Shown piece after piece: positions 47,541 to 60,560 of a stretch of 64,000 nt of DNA. The first letter of the stretch is position 1; the number at the start of each line of letters is the position of its first letter. This DNA comes from Paulownia fortunei (taxonomy: Eukaryota > Streptophyta > Magnoliopsida > Lamiales > Paulowniaceae): the NCBI GenBank assembly GCA_019321725.1, contig CM033110.1:1967229-2031228 (forward strand), written 5' to 3'. The notes below the pieces were generated by a model. The model searched no databases and was not told the origin of the DNA. It saw only the letters and a program-made list of their open reading frames with translations. The position numbers and the translations under genes were made by a program.

Positions 47541-50500
47541 CATCTGCAGATGTAACATATTTTACACCTCTACAGTGTTGTCAGGTTCGCAATTCATAAA
47601 TGTAAATGTGGTTAAATAGGTAATATCACCTCATGTTTGTTTGGATGAGGAGAGCAGGCTCAACGCAAAATGAAGGTGATCATGGTATATATATTCTTAA
47701 GTAAATAATGCAAAAAGTTATTAAAATAACAAAATATTAAATATCTATTTTTTTCTAATAGGTTAAGTTTATAGATAAATTAATAGTTGGATCTAATATT
47801 CTAACGTGGAAAAATACTCAGGTTCAAATATTATTGTAACTTTTTATCTTTTTAAAAAATAAAGTACTTCGCCTCATAAAAAAAATTCAAATCACATACG
47901 TAGGAATTTTATTGAGATTATTGAATATTAAATATTTCTCCTCTCTGTATATAAGTTCAAAATGCTAAAACCATTAAGTTGGAATATCTATCCAACTCTA
48001 TTAATCTCCCTATTATTATTATTTTTTTTTTCTGACTTATTTTAGTGGCCCTTAGCAATTCCGAAATAGTTGTTTAACTTTGCATATGTATGATCATATA
48101 AATCATATCCTAATCATCTGTAATAATTACATTTAGCTCGGAATTATTTCATTACAAACGTAGGGAACAACTTAAGTACTAATTAAGCAATCTTGACACC
48201 ATTTAAAAAGGAGCTTAGGTTGAGACTTTGGACTAAATTGAAATTCTTTAATGACTTCACGGGTCAGAATTGAAATTAATATTTTTTTATGGGGTATAAC
48301 TTTATACATCACCATACTTGGAAATTGGTCCTTTTTCTTTTTTTCACAGTTACCCCCCTAGCTATCTTACTTTTTCAAGGCTAGCTAGAAAAGCATAATT
48401 ATATATATATGAGCTGGAATTATGACCCCGCAAAGCCCATCAAAAAGGGAATCTCATCATAAAAAATCCAACGGCCCAAGATCATTATAATGAGTGTTGC
48501 TTGGCTGCATCCTCATGTGAGGTACAGAACCAATGAAAATGATGGCCAAAGTCCAATCAATCCACATTGCTCTCACACTCATATATGTGTGTGTATATAG
48601 TGCCCACAAAACCTTATGGAGTTGTTTGAGGGGAGCAAGCAACATGCATATGTTAAATGCCACGTGTCCATTTCATATTTTAAGAATTACAAATATTTTT
48701 TGTTAATTTCTATATTGATTATATATATTTTGAAATGAAAAATTATTTGTTTCATAATATTTTTTAGTATAATAAATTACCTGCAAATAAACCCCTTAAA
48801 AATATATAATATTTCATATATATATATACATAAATATATATATTAATTTGAGTCAAAATTATAAAGATCATCTGCGACAACAAGTTAATAGAGGTTTTGA
48901 TCGTTTGTAATTCTGATATTCATAAAATTTATTGTAATTAATTTAAAATAAAAAAGGGGTAATCCTTAATAAAAATCATATGACGATTAAGTCAATAAAA
49001 TTCGAGATTATGCTCAAATAAATTGCTCAAAAATAAAATGGCATACCTCTTAATCCACAATTATTAATCTACATTTTCTTTAGGTCAAGTCAAGTTGGGC
49101 ATTAGCGTAAAAAAAAGTGAGTCTTGTCCTGTTTTGTAATTAAAGTGTTTGGGGTTATTTTTGTCCTTAAGGCAATAATCATAAAAATACCACATCATGT
49201 GTATGTGTGTGTGTGTGTGTATTCTTTTGTCTCGATGTATACATTACTATCTAGAATGGTACTAGAGTTGAGCCACTTGCCCCTGCTTTTATAACATTAC
49301 GTGTAGACTTGGTAGAAGTAAGAACTAGGACCCCCCAATATCAGGGTTTCGCACATTTATGAGTTTGAATAGAAACTTTAAATAAAAGTGCACAATTTGG
49401 TAAATTTTAAAACAAGAAACAAAGTGTTCAACTGATATATTCATCTTTTTCGAAGTTGAATATATTGAAGTTGGAATACAACTTCACAATTTGCTACTAT
49501 TTTTGTTTACATAAAATGATGGTGATGAGGATGTCTTGTACCCACTTGAAGTGAAGTGATGTAGTTTAAATTTGTCGGATTAATATTGGGTTGATTTGAT
49601 ATAAGCTCAAGTACAATTAAATTAATTTTATGGTCTATTTTTAGCACAAACTCATTGTATGATTGTATAAGTTTATATCGTCATGTTTAGTTTAGCTAAT
49701 ATGAGGTCGGACATAATATTTAGGATTTTTGTTAGGCTCAAGTTTAAGGTTACAGGATCATTGCATTTGTTCTTCTAGCCCAAACAATCGAACTGAGGTG
49801 ATCGGTTAGCCAAGTTATTTGGATCGATCCGAGTTGACGAGTTCAACTCGAGTTTAGTAGAAATAGATTCGTACTCTATTTATACCAAATTTTGTAAGTA
49901 AAGGATTGCTACCTTATTTGGATTTCATAATTTATGGATGATTTCTAGATTATCTAAGCAATGTAACAAAGTTCTTTCCAATATCAATTACCTTTTTAGC
50001 TATATGCTATATATGCCTTCATTAATCATAATGTTTGGAATGAGGATTGAAGAGTACTCGAACGTCTGATTGTAGGATTGAAGGTTCTTGATTTGTGTTA
50101 TTTTTTAAAATACATTATGAAGAAAGCTCAAGATCTCACACGATTATGATCTTCTAATGCTAAAAAATAGATTTAAAATTATATTATCCTTAGATTTGTT
50201 GGAGTGACCCCAAATAAAAATCGTTTAATATTTAAGTTCACTTAGAAATAGAAAAGTTAAAAAAATTGTATATTTTTTAAATTTTTATTCAAGAGTATTT
50301 ATAGTAAGTGAGAAAACATACGCGATAAAACTTGTTATTTTCTATCAGCATATGTAGTCTTTATTATCATAAGATCAATGGTAGACATTTCAAATCATGG
50401 CTCGACATGAGATCGAGTCGGATAAGATCCGCACAAAACTAAACGGATCTTAACCTATTTAAGCATTATTTTATAGTAATGAGGATAGTTTTGTCTTTTG

Positions 50501-52098
50501 ACACATTTTTATTATTTTCCCTTTGGGAGTATTTAAATCTTATATTGGTATCTAAGTACAAGAGTCCTAACAAGTTGTACGGATTTTCTGTTATAATATT
50601 GTATTTTATTTTATTAATATACGTTATATGTACATTAATGATGTCATTAATATACACGTGATATGTATTGATAAAATAAAATATAATTTTGTAATAAAGA
50701 ATCCGAATTAGCTAACCAAAATCCTAAAAATTAAAATTTTGGACTCATGAATGTGAAAGTTTAATAGCTACATAAGTTTTATATATAAGGAAAAAAATAA
50801 TAACATGTGAGGAATGAGACAGTCGATTCTTAACAAGCAAGTTATACGATGATCTGTTTCTGTAAGAAGAAACTTAAGAAATAGTGACCTTTTTTAGTTC
50901 TGATGGTTGCAGCGAACTTTAGTGTGTTGTTGAACTGATCCATCCATCTGAAAAAAGCTCAGAATAAACATCCCATTGAACTATCCTTTTCTGTCATTAA
51001 AAAAAGGGCAATAAGTGTTAGAATGTAAGATCAAAATAAAACCAAAAATAAAAGTAGGAAAATTTTGGTGAAAATTAGAAGCCAAAAGAGAATATTATTG
51101 CAAGGGTTATGCATGTAATGATTTTATTTTATTTTTTCCTATAAATCAGTGGAAGACTGCAGCGGATTCTGTCTTAGGTTCTTAATAATATCCCTAGTTA
51201 TTTATTTATTTGTTTCTTTTTTTAAAGCAATATCCGGGTTCTTTCTTTCTTTCTTTTTTATTATGATTTGGTAAAAAATAATCTTAAGATCAAGGATCGA
51301 GCCAAGGAGGCTGCCAGTGATGGAGCTGGGAGGGGGAGGAGGCTAGGCAGCGTCTTCTCAATTTTATAAAATTTTAGATTTAGTATAATTTTAAATAAAT
51401 TTATTAAATTTGAAATTTCATCCCCTTAAAAAATTAAAAATATTATATATTTATTATATTTTTTTTAAAAAAAAATCGACCCCTCAATCTAGATTTTCTG
51501 CTCCATCCTTGCTTGTGATGTTGGTAGCCGCATAGGAAATAAAAAAATTTCTTATATGGACCGAGTATGAAACACTAAATAAATTTAACTGCTTACATTA
51601 AATAGAGATAATTAAAAATTGTACCATTTTTGTGTACTTTTTTAGAGGAAAAAATAAATAAATACAGTACATAATTTAAACAATCGAAGTGAAATACTTC
51701 AAGTATTTGACTTGTGAATAAGACATTTTTCTTCATGGATTATTTACTTCTATGGAAAAATCAAAGTTAGCTTGCGTACATACACTGAGAGATGATGTTA
51801 GAGCTCTGTTCCTTTCATACCTTTCAACAACCATCCTCTCTAATTTGGCTGTTAGTACTCTACCCCTTTATCCCCAAGAAGAAAAAAAAAAGTAAAATTT
51901 CTAAATTTATTACAGATATTGTTCTCAGATCCTTTCACACTGTAAATCTTATAAACCACAAAAAAATAAAGAATTAGTACAAGAGAAAAATCTCTCCTTT
52001 TCTTTCTGTTTGACCTCTTGCAAGAACACAGTTACCTCTTTTCATGGCGACCCCACTCTTTTCTTTTTTTAAGTGCAAAAACCTGAGCTGAAGCCGGG
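47541..52098. other. 4.6-kb gene-free region upstream of the VQ gene
   Basis: No credible genes. A (GT)n run lies at about 49200-49220 and AT microsatellites at about 48400 and 48820-48840. The remainder is AT-rich. From about 51790 the DNA becomes leader-like (T/C-rich, 'cctttcaacaaccatcctct') as the VQ promoter is approached. Confidence 0.45.
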
Positions 52099-52120
52099 TC
52101 TCTCTCTCTCTCTCTCTCTC
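52099..52120 (+). promoter_or_regulatory. (TC)11 tract in the VQ 5' region
   Basis: Eleven TC units lie about 460 bases before the VQ ATG. CT microsatellites are enriched in plant 5' UTRs and core promoters (Y-patch, GAGA/BPC sites), so it probably marks transcript start or leader. Confidence 0.5.
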
Positions 52121-52353
52121 AGAGGTGAATGAAAGGCTAAACAGAATACCTTTTTGTTTTCTTTTCTTTCTTCACTTCTTTCTTGGTGAAAACCCTAGTT
52201 CGTTCATACACAGAGAGTTTTGAGGAAAACAGGGAGATCATTTCTGAATTGTTTTTAGGCAAAACTCTTTTTTGGTGAAGAAAGTAGCAGAAGAGGAGCC
52301 TGGAAAAGACTGTACATCTATCTTGTTTGCAGATCAGAGGCTTTTTTGAAGTC

Positions 52354-52419
52354 ATGGGTATAGTTTCTGAAAAATCTATGGCTTTTTGTGGCAGCTTCTA
52401 TTTAATGGTTCTGTGGTAG
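52354..52419 (+). CDS. upstream ORF (21 codons) in the VQ leader
   Basis: ATG at 52354 in a favourable context (gtcATGG), ending at TAG 52417-52419. The peptide is 21 aa, starting MGIVSEK and ending YLMVLW. It lies 162 bases before the main ATG and does not overlap it. If the mRNA starts near the (TC)n tract, this uORF is in the leader and could reduce or regulate translation. A conserved peptide has not been shown. Confidence 0.4.
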   Translation: MGIVSEKSMAFCGSFYLMVLW

Positions 52420-52557
52420 TAAGCAAGAGGAAAAAATCTCAGTTGCAGGACTGCGAAGTCTCTCGCCATATCTCTGTCTACCCCTCTTACGTTATTCCTT
52501 CTTTTGTTTGACGGGTGCTCTTTTGTCTCTCAGAATTTACTTTCTTGCTCTAAAAGA

Positions 52558-52576
52558 GGAGAGAGAGAGAGAGAGA
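52558..52576 (+). promoter_or_regulatory. GA repeat just before the VQ start codon
   Basis: About nine GA units end six bases before the ATG at 52582. The position in the leader is typical for GAGA-type (BPC-binding) sequences, but it could equally be a simple repeat. Confidence 0.45.
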
Positions 52577-52581
52577 AGATA

Positions 52582-53887
52582 ATGGATTCTGGCAACAGTG
52601 GGAGCCTGCAGTCATCGAGTGGTGGTGATGAGGAGTACGATTCACGCGCCGCCGACTCTGTCTCGGCTTTTATGAGTGGTGGCCCCATTTCCAACCCACC
52701 ACCACAGCCACCACCGTTCTTTGACCCGCTTTCTAACTATTTGCAACTCCACCAAAACCCCAACTCATCGCTCCTCAATCCAAGCCTGGCCTGGCCAAGA
52801 ACTTCAACTACTGCTCTAAGATCCGACCCGAATCCCGTTACTCATGATATCATCAACCCCATGCTTTCCAGCTCTCCCCCCTTCATGCCGTCTTTCCAAC
52901 CACCGGCGGCGGTTGGAGTAGAGAATAGCAGTCCCACCCTTGCACCGCCGCTGCAGAATCAGAATCAAGCGGCGGCGCGTAACCCGAAGAAAAGATCAAG
53001 AGCCTCCAGACGAGCGCCAACCACTGTGCTGACCACAGACACCACCAATTTCAGAGCCATGGTTCAGGAATTCACTGGAATTCCCGCCCCACCCTTCAAT
53101 AATTCGTCTTTCCGAGAAGCAGGCTCGACCTTTTCGGCACAAGATCCACCTCCTTGGACGCGGCACAGCCGCCGCCGTACCTCCGCCGTCCCTTTGCCCA
53201 GAAAGTTCAACCGCCGCTTCCGTTTCTTGCTTCCTCCTCTTCTCTGTTGAGCTCCACCGCCCTTGATGCCATAGCAGCTTCTTCTACTACTAACAACAAT
53301 ATCACCACTGTTTCTTCAACTACCAGTGCAGCTTCCAGTTCAACTCCCTCCATTAACTACCAACTGCCAATCACACAAAGTTCAAATCTTTTCAACATTC
53401 CAAACCCAATTCTCACTTCTCTCCTTCAATCAAACCCCAAATTTCCATTCTCCAGTTCTCCTGTAATGGGCTCAAAGCTCCAGGGTTCCTTTGAAATCCC
53501 ATCAAATGATCATTCACACACAAAAATGGGGGCTTGGATGAACAATTCGGTTTAGGCCATGGAAATCATGTTTCTGCAACCCTCAGTGGCCTCCCAAACC
53601 TCATTCCTTCTGATCAAATCGCTCTGCGTAACGACCACAACAATAACACTGATAGCAACAATGCAGCAAGGTGGAGCAATAATCCGGTGAGCCCAGATGG
53701 AGATAAAGATGATGGGGTTAACTTGAGGCCTCTCAATGGCAACTACAGCTTCCCGAGGAACATAGTAAACAGCAAGATGAATTTCTCGGCTTCTTCGACG
53801 TCGAATTTTCACGGTGGAAAGGGGCCGGAAAACGTTGCCGCAAGGGGAGAAGGTATGGTGGAATCATGGATTTGTTCTTCAGAGTAG
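52582..53887 (+). CDS. VQ motif-containing protein, interrupted by two 1-base frameshifts
   Basis: No introns are visible, as usual for VQ genes. The start MDSGNSGSLQSSSGGDEEYD is typical of one VQ subgroup. The Arg/Lys-rich RSRASRRAPTT and VQ core FRAMVQEFTG (around codons 155-170) identify it; the VQ core binds WRKY factors and calmodulin. After codon 177 (TTC at 53110-53112) the family-like protein continues in the next frame (PRSRLDLFGT, then Ser/Thr/Asn-rich), and near 53528-53532 it shifts again, continuing from LDEQFGLGHG to the stop at 53885-53887. Each break equals one missing base in a C or G run. Either these are assembly errors in homopolymers, or the gene is decaying with only the N-terminal 223 codons readable. 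The VQ motif itself lies before the first break. Probable nuclear regulator of defence/jasmonate responses. Confidence 0.85.
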
Positions 53888-54075
53888 AAATCATTATAGT
53901 ATAGAAAGTTTGCTGGGGTAATGATGAGGGCTATGATTCAAACATTGAAAAGAGGTTAAATTAGTGTGATCTTCATGATCCTTAACCATGACTTTCACAA
54001 AGTTAAAAATTTACACTGTACTAGTGCTTAAATTATGTGTAAATAATAGTCTTCTTTTTGGATCCTTTTTCATAA

Positions 54076-54114
<39 letters not shown>

Positions 54115-55530
54115 TCATTAATCATATACAAAAAAAACCTTTCACTTCATAAACATATATAAATGCCCATCTTTCATATTTGGATAATGGACTTTTCATC
54201 TATCATTTGTTTTCTTATGAATGAATCATGGATGTTAGCTTTCTTTGAATAGGAAAATACTGTTATATTTTGTTTCATATAACTGTGCTGTTTCTGTGCT
54301 TTGTTTTCATATTTGGGGTTTGACTCCGTGATGAAAATGTGAATCGACAGAAGAAAGAATCAGAAAAAACATCGAACTTTGTGAAGCTTGCTGCTTTTCC
54401 TCGTACCTTCTATCGTATGACTTTTGCTCAGTGTTTATTCAGTTCATACTAAAACATGCACTCAGATGCGTAAAGATCAAGAATTGCGGGTAGCATTAAT
54501 GGGGGTTTTTGCCGGTGGTCGGAAGTTCTGATCTGGTTTCTTGAATTCTAATTTTCTTTGTTCATATCTTGAGTTTTTTTATGGTCTGAAATAATCCGGA
54601 AGTACTGTAAGGGAGGAGCAATCGGCGGCGGGACTTGGGGACTGGTTAGGCGCCGCAACCAATTATCATATTTTATTTTAAATAGATTTTCATGTAAAAA
54701 AAAATTATATGTACATTCGGTATGAAGTACATATAAGTATATACATACAATATAAATATAAAATAAAACATGAAATTAAAATAGAAAATTTCATATTCGC
54801 TGTAACATTACGTCAAAAACAAGTTTCATATTTTGGTGTCTTGATTTTTGCATTATTTTTTTTTTTTTAACAAGTGGACTACAAATATAATAGTGTATCT
54901 AGGTACCATTTTAATACTTTTCCTCCATCTTTATATTAAATTCCTATTATAAGATCCATGACCAATTATCATTTCCCTCCCTAAAAATATGTAAAATCAA
55001 AGTCAACTTTAGCAAGATTTAAGGATGATTTTATGCTGAGCATAAACCCTAGCTAGCAGTATAAGGGACAAAAAAATGTTATAGGAGAAAATTTCGATCC
55101 AAAAATTTATGTAAACGTAATATATGCATGTATTTATTAGTATGATATAAGTACGACTTATTTACAAACCGCTATAAACATTTGAAAATTTAATTACAAC
55201 TACTATGTAATATTCAATCTACACTTGTAATACAAATAATATTTCACATGAAGATTTAAAAAGAAGAAGATTTTCATTAAGATATTATTCGTGTTCAATC
55301 AAGATCTAACAAATGTAATTTTCCGTAAATTTTAACTTATTTTATAGATGATGACAGAGTAGATGATGTTCTTACGCAAGAATCTTCCTACTTAATTGAG
55401 TAGAAACAAAACAAAACTTCATCGTCCATTACTATTTCTTCAAACCACAATAAATGTTTCCCAAACATTTGCATCACTTTATGCAGACTAATTTCTTGCA
55501 TCACAATTTATCTACTTTATTGTGTCCCGT

Positions 55531-55552
55531 CCCCCCCCCCCCCCCCCCCCCC
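55531..55552. repeat. C22 homopolymer
   Basis: Twenty-two consecutive C. Long C runs are rare in AT-rich plant DNA, and the exact length is prone to sequencing error. A second, C16, lies at 57046-57061. Confidence 0.9.
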
Positions 55553-56326
55553 TAATACGGCTTGAAAAAATCTCCTCCAATATATAGTAATTTACCGATT
55601 CTTTGGCTACACTAAGATGCAGGAATTATTACTTCAATCAAACATGAAAATACCTCTTAGGATTTTTTAATTATGATTCTCAATTAAATTAATTGATTTT
55701 GTCCCAATTTAAAGGAGCTATAGAGAGGGTTGGGTAAACTAATGGCTTTATCAATCTAGCTAGGAATCAATATCATAGACATAAGGTTTGGACAAATACA
55801 GCTTCACTACCTTACTGGGGCATAGGGGCATCCATGTTATAGGTTACTATTTTAGTTTCTACAATCTCTATACCTAGCCATTATAATTAACCTAAGTAAA
55901 TGTGTTTGGTGTAATTTAGGATTGATTTACCACTTGATAAGCTAAATCCTTAAATTATGTCACGATTTCAGTGGATAAAGTTTACATTTTACTTTTTATG
56001 TGTTTCTTTTTCATGTAAGTTGGATTGATTTTCAAGATCTCTTGAAACGAGCAATTTAACTGAAGATCGATCGATTTCGTTAGTAAGGATGAGAGTATGG
56101 TGGCCATGCAAGCATATGGCTGAAACATATGGGAGATTTTGTTCCAAACTGAACCTATTTTTCTTGCATTTTACACTCTTACTATTTTGAAAGACAAAAA
56201 TTAAGGATGCAAATGAAATTTTACTCAACTTTGGTCACTCAAAACTACATATATACTGATGCGAGCGATTCCTACTATCGATCATAGATGAGACGGCTAT
56301 AATTGATACAAACGGAGCAGTGAACT

Positions 56327-56356
56327 AAAAGCGAGGGACTCTCGAGTGTCGCTTTT
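56327..56356. repeat. short perfect hairpin
   Basis: AAAAGCGA (56327-56334) pairs with TCGCTTTT (56349-56356). The loop itself contains an ACT...AGT mini-stem around CTCG. No neighbouring gene ends here, so it is not an obvious terminator; possibly a transposon end. Confidence 0.5.
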
Positions 56357-58883
56357 TGTAGTATATCGGATGAAGAAAATGGCTCCGTAAGGACTTTAAC
56401 AGAGAGGACAATTGCCTTCAAACTTCAATGAATGTGCTTTTTTTCTCTAAAAGCCCCTCCCGTGTTGAATTGAAGCAGAAATCTGACCCTCATCAATGCA
56501 ACAGCTAGAAAGTGGTGTAGAAGGTCTATATATATATATATATGTATGTATGTATGTATCGTGTAAGAAGAGCTAAGGTAACATGTTGATGAATTTCTTA
56601 CACCTTGATTATGAGTTTGAGTCACGTGGAGGAAAGATTTAAGGAACGAACGAATATCATTTTTTTTTTTTTTTTTTAAAGTTAGTATGTATATCGTATG
56701 ATGAATGTTATGTCCTGATGAATCCAATTGGTGGGCAGAAGTTGTAGTTCGAAGGTTGTCATTAATGCGTTTCCCAGCTTAGGATGGGCCATTTTTTATC
56801 ATTACAATCAATATTGGTGTGGATTCGGTATTCCCCGACAGCAGTTAAGGTTGCGTTGGTATGGCGCAGAACAAACAGGAATGGATCCAAGAAAAAAATG
56901 CTTAGAATTTGTCCAAAATGGTATAACCAGTACAATTTTGTGGATTTGTAGATATCTCTAAATGGACGATTTTTTTCTCTTATCTGGATTTGGATGACGG
57001 CAACTGCATTGTTAAAAGGCCATATAAATATATATAGAACACCCACCCCCCCCCCCCCCCCGAAAAATTTTATTTAGGAAAATCATTTTGTCGCCCCATG
57101 GAAACACATAAGCTTCCTTTTTTCTTTTTTTTTACTATTTGCATCCTTTATCATCATTAATTCACCCCAAATTATTAATCATTAATTCACCCAAAATTAC
57201 TAAGTTCCTACAAAAACTATTCACATGGGATCTTCAAATTAGATTATAAATCTAATCATACTTCTAGAGTTCCATAATTAATCATACTTAGCATTTTCCA
57301 CCATTAATCCATAAATTAGACCTTCGAGGCTAATGGGTTTTATGTTGCACCTCCCTCGAATTTTTAAATTCGTCTCCTCGTGATTCCTCCCTTGAGGAAT
57401 AAATAGCTAGGGGGTCAAACTCGATAATACATATCATACGTTTAAATCAATAATAAATGAAGAGAATATAAATATTTTAATTTAAGATGACATATCTTCA
57501 AATGATGTTAAATGAAAATATTTATAGGTATATATAAGACGGTGTAATGCACTGGAATATAATGCATATGAGCTTATGAATTTAAGATTTTTTTTTAATA
57601 ATTCAAATTCTAAATTTCATCCGATTAATTTTGAGAGAGATCAATTTTACTTCCTGATTCGACTTAAGATAAATTTAAATTAAGTCATAATTTATACATA
57701 ATCGAAATATAACATTCTATTAAAATCAATCAACTTAATAAACTATCTTTACGCAGTATGAAAAAAGAATCCCAAAAAACAACACAAATGCGCCATATAT
57801 TACCGAATATTTTAAAAAGTATTTTAAAAAGTAATACAGCAATCAGAACAATTAATTAAAAAGTTTCATATATATATTTATATATAAGAGGATGGCATTG
57901 GTGGGGGAGGAAAAGCCAAAAAGGCAGTGAAAAAAAGGAGGTGAAAAGATGAATGGCAAAGTCCGATCTTTACGGCAGTCGGCAGTGTCAATTTTTTACT
58001 TATAATTTCTTCTCAAAGGCAGTAATCTTTTTCATATAATTGGATGATGGATGACAAACTTTTTAATTTATTTTTTTTTTTTATTTTTTTTTTCTTTCAA
58101 TTTCAGATCCCTCCTCCAAGTTTGAATTAAAAAATAATGACTGACATGAAAAAAAAAAAAAAGAAAAAAGAAAAAAAATAACACCTTTATGATAAAAAAA
58201 TATTTTGTTATCATTTTTTGATGGTATGCTATGATGACCATTGGGAAAACTTTTTTTCCTCACGAAAAGGTTATATTTTCTTGTCTTTTCTGCTCAAATT
58301 TTTCTTTTGATTTTTTCTTTTTCTTTTTTTAGAATATGTTTTGGGTTCTGTTCTTAATTGAAATTAAATTGTTCTAAATTCTAATTATGCAAGGATTTGT
58401 TCAATTAAATTGACATAATCATGTCTGAAATCTCAACAATATTACATAAAAAATTCTTGGACAAATTCAGTATAATGATCATAATGCCCGTCCACCCTTA
58501 TAGTCTATTGATCAATATAGATTGAGTACGTTTTTTCAATACACTCTAATAAGACTTATGCGATGAAATTAAATAATAACTAACTACGAAAAAAATAAAT
58601 CTAAAAATTGTAAGTTTGAGTCAAGTCACGGTCCTTTAAACGAAGATGACAAATTAATATATGGATAAAGCATTATTACATGGACGAATTCTTAGTACCA
58701 ATCTAAAAATATCTAAAAATACATATAATAAAGATACATACAAAGCAAGCAAAGGTCCCTAATTGTTATTATACAATTTTGTTCTTTATTTTTCTAATAA
58801 CAATAAATGAAATAAATTCACAAACTATTAAATGTATATATTATCATAGAAAAAAAGTATTAATATCTATATATATAATTTAA

Positions 58884-59010
58884 TAGTTCACTGGGAACAA
58901 CTTGGATCGTAGCAATGATGGCTATGTCACTCAATCAGACTTCACCCACACCTTCAACGTCACTAAAGGGATAGCCCCCTACCAAACCATCAAAGCACTA
59001 AGAATGTTAT
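58884..59010 (+). pseudogene. unidentified exon-like relic with EF-hand-like motif
   Basis: A GC-richer island of about 115 bases in very AT-rich DNA. After a TAG (58884-58886, which could also be a splice acceptor) one frame reads FTGNNLDRSNDGYVTQSDF and goes on to GIAPYQTIKALRML. DRSNDGYVTQSDF fits the EF-hand loop pattern (D-x-S-x-D-G-x-V-x-x-x-D-F). No flanking exon is visible and a transposon-like sequence follows at once. I do not recognise the family, and the EF-hand likeness may be chance. Confidence 0.3.
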
Positions 59011-59335
59011 TGGAGCGGATTCGAATTTATTTTATTATTATAAATAAATTTAATGTGAGTTTTATTTTTTTTAAAATTTATATCAAATCAGTCTTGTTTA
59101 TTTTTATTAATTTATAAAATTTATTATATATGTGTGATATTTTTAAAAAAAATTATATGTTATTCTTAAAAATATACTTTTAAAATAATAAAATGGGTTT
59201 AATGAGTTTCACCTATCAGCTCCGTGAGAGCCATGTCCGGATCCGAATTCTAGGTTTTTTTATGAAGTCTTGATCTCGATTGATTTTGCTAGACTTGTTT
59301 TAAATTCATCAATTTGACATCTCTACATAACACTA
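59011..59335. mobile_element. relic of the GGATGGCAA-type MITE family
   Basis: It shares 'aaatttattatatatgtgtg', 'cttttaaaataataaaatgg' and 'ggtttaatgagtttcacc', then ends 'caatttgacatctctac', parallel to the element at 6374-6771. It abuts the exon-like relic, so it may have inserted into it. Confidence 0.35.
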
Positions 59336-60214
59336 TTCTAAAAAAAAAAACCCATCAATAAATAAAAAATGTAGATTTAAAATAGTCTTAGTTATGTATT
59401 ATTGTACCCTATACATGCATGCAGGTTAGGTGATATTTCTATACCTACCAAATAATTAAACAAGGTCTAACTCCATTCACTAACATGAAAAATATTTTAA
59501 ATTAAGCAACATTTAGTGCATTAAATCTTGTAATTTATTCATGTTTTGACTTTAAACATATGCAAATACCATTTTCATCAAGAAAATAATTGTTTTTAGT
59601 TAGCTTTTAAGCATATGAAGAAAGAAAAAATTAAATTTAAGATGTAAGAAAATCGATTTATAGTACAAGGGCTAAAACTAAATGTGGACCACATTAATTT
59701 TGGCCCAACCCCAAAAGATATTAGAGATAAGTTATACATGAGCTAATCCTATAACGTCACCAGATGACGTCCCATTTCTAATGCACCCAACTTGTTACTC
59801 AAAAGAAAGGTTATTTTTGGTATTTCAAATTTTCAATGAAAAATAATCCGATTCAAATGATAGTAATTTTTTTTTTCAATTTTCTCATCAAAATTCAAAA
59901 TTCAGATATAACAAAATTGACATTAATTGTATTTTGAAAAAGTTTTATTTGACTATATATATATATATATATTTAATTGACTTATTTAAAAAAACTCATA
60001 GAAGCTAGTTGTAGGTGAGTTGTCAATGCAATTCACCCTAATAGCAATTAGACTTATGAAAATAATTAATTCAAATTATTAAATATTTTACAATTTTTAA
60101 ATTAATTTTTTTACTAAAAATCCATTATGTTTGGATTTGTTTCGGGAAAATTAAAAGGCTTACCCTTGAACAGTTTTCTCCCTTTATCCAAAGTAACTCT
60201 ATTATTCTTCCAAA

Positions 60215-60560
60215 TTGAATAGGTTCTACCGAGAAGTAAATGAATCGAATCGAATTGAATCGAATTGAATTTTTACTCAAACTTAAAAAATTATCTTTGA
60301 AGTTAATCGAGTCGAATTTGAATGAATTTTAATCGAGTCGAATACGAATCTAACTCGAATAAATTGATCTTTTTACTCATATTTCTTTATTTTTTTTACT
60401 AATCAAGTCGAGTTCGAATTGAATTGTAGATTTTATCGAACGAAAAAATGTGTTCAAGTTTACTTTGTTAAATTAACGAACTGAATTCAAAAGAGTTTTT
60501 AACGATCGATATCAAATCGAGTATCGAATAATTTAATTTATTTTTCAGTCATATCCCTAC
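60215..60560. repeat. TCGA-rich dispersed repeat, copy 1
   Basis: 'gaatcgaattgaatcgaatt' opens a segment with 'aatcgagtcgaatt', 'ttttactaatcaagtcgag', 'ttatcgaacgaaaaaatgtg' and 'gatatcaaatcgagtatcga'. The same order, more decayed, occurs at 61465-61770 and in part within blocks A and B near 5870-6060 and 6930-7110. Non-coding. Confidence 0.6.

Larger units (their letters stand above)
53888..58883. other. 5-kb gene-free region 3' of the VQ gene
   Basis: No convincing gene. It has a (TA)n tract at about 54086-54110, a C22 run at 55531-55552, a C16 run at 57046-57061, an ATGT-type microsatellite at about 56528-56560 and a hairpin at 56327-56356. A patch at 56740-56960, open on both strands with 'aaggttgcgttggtatggcg', looks like transposon-end sequence. 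The T-rich block at 58060-58340 is low complexity. Confidence 0.5.

Noticed and set aside
55989..56228. 79-codon frame on minus
   Set aside because: Normal-looking composition, but no recognisable domain, no promoter or splice context, and it sits in repeat-like DNA.
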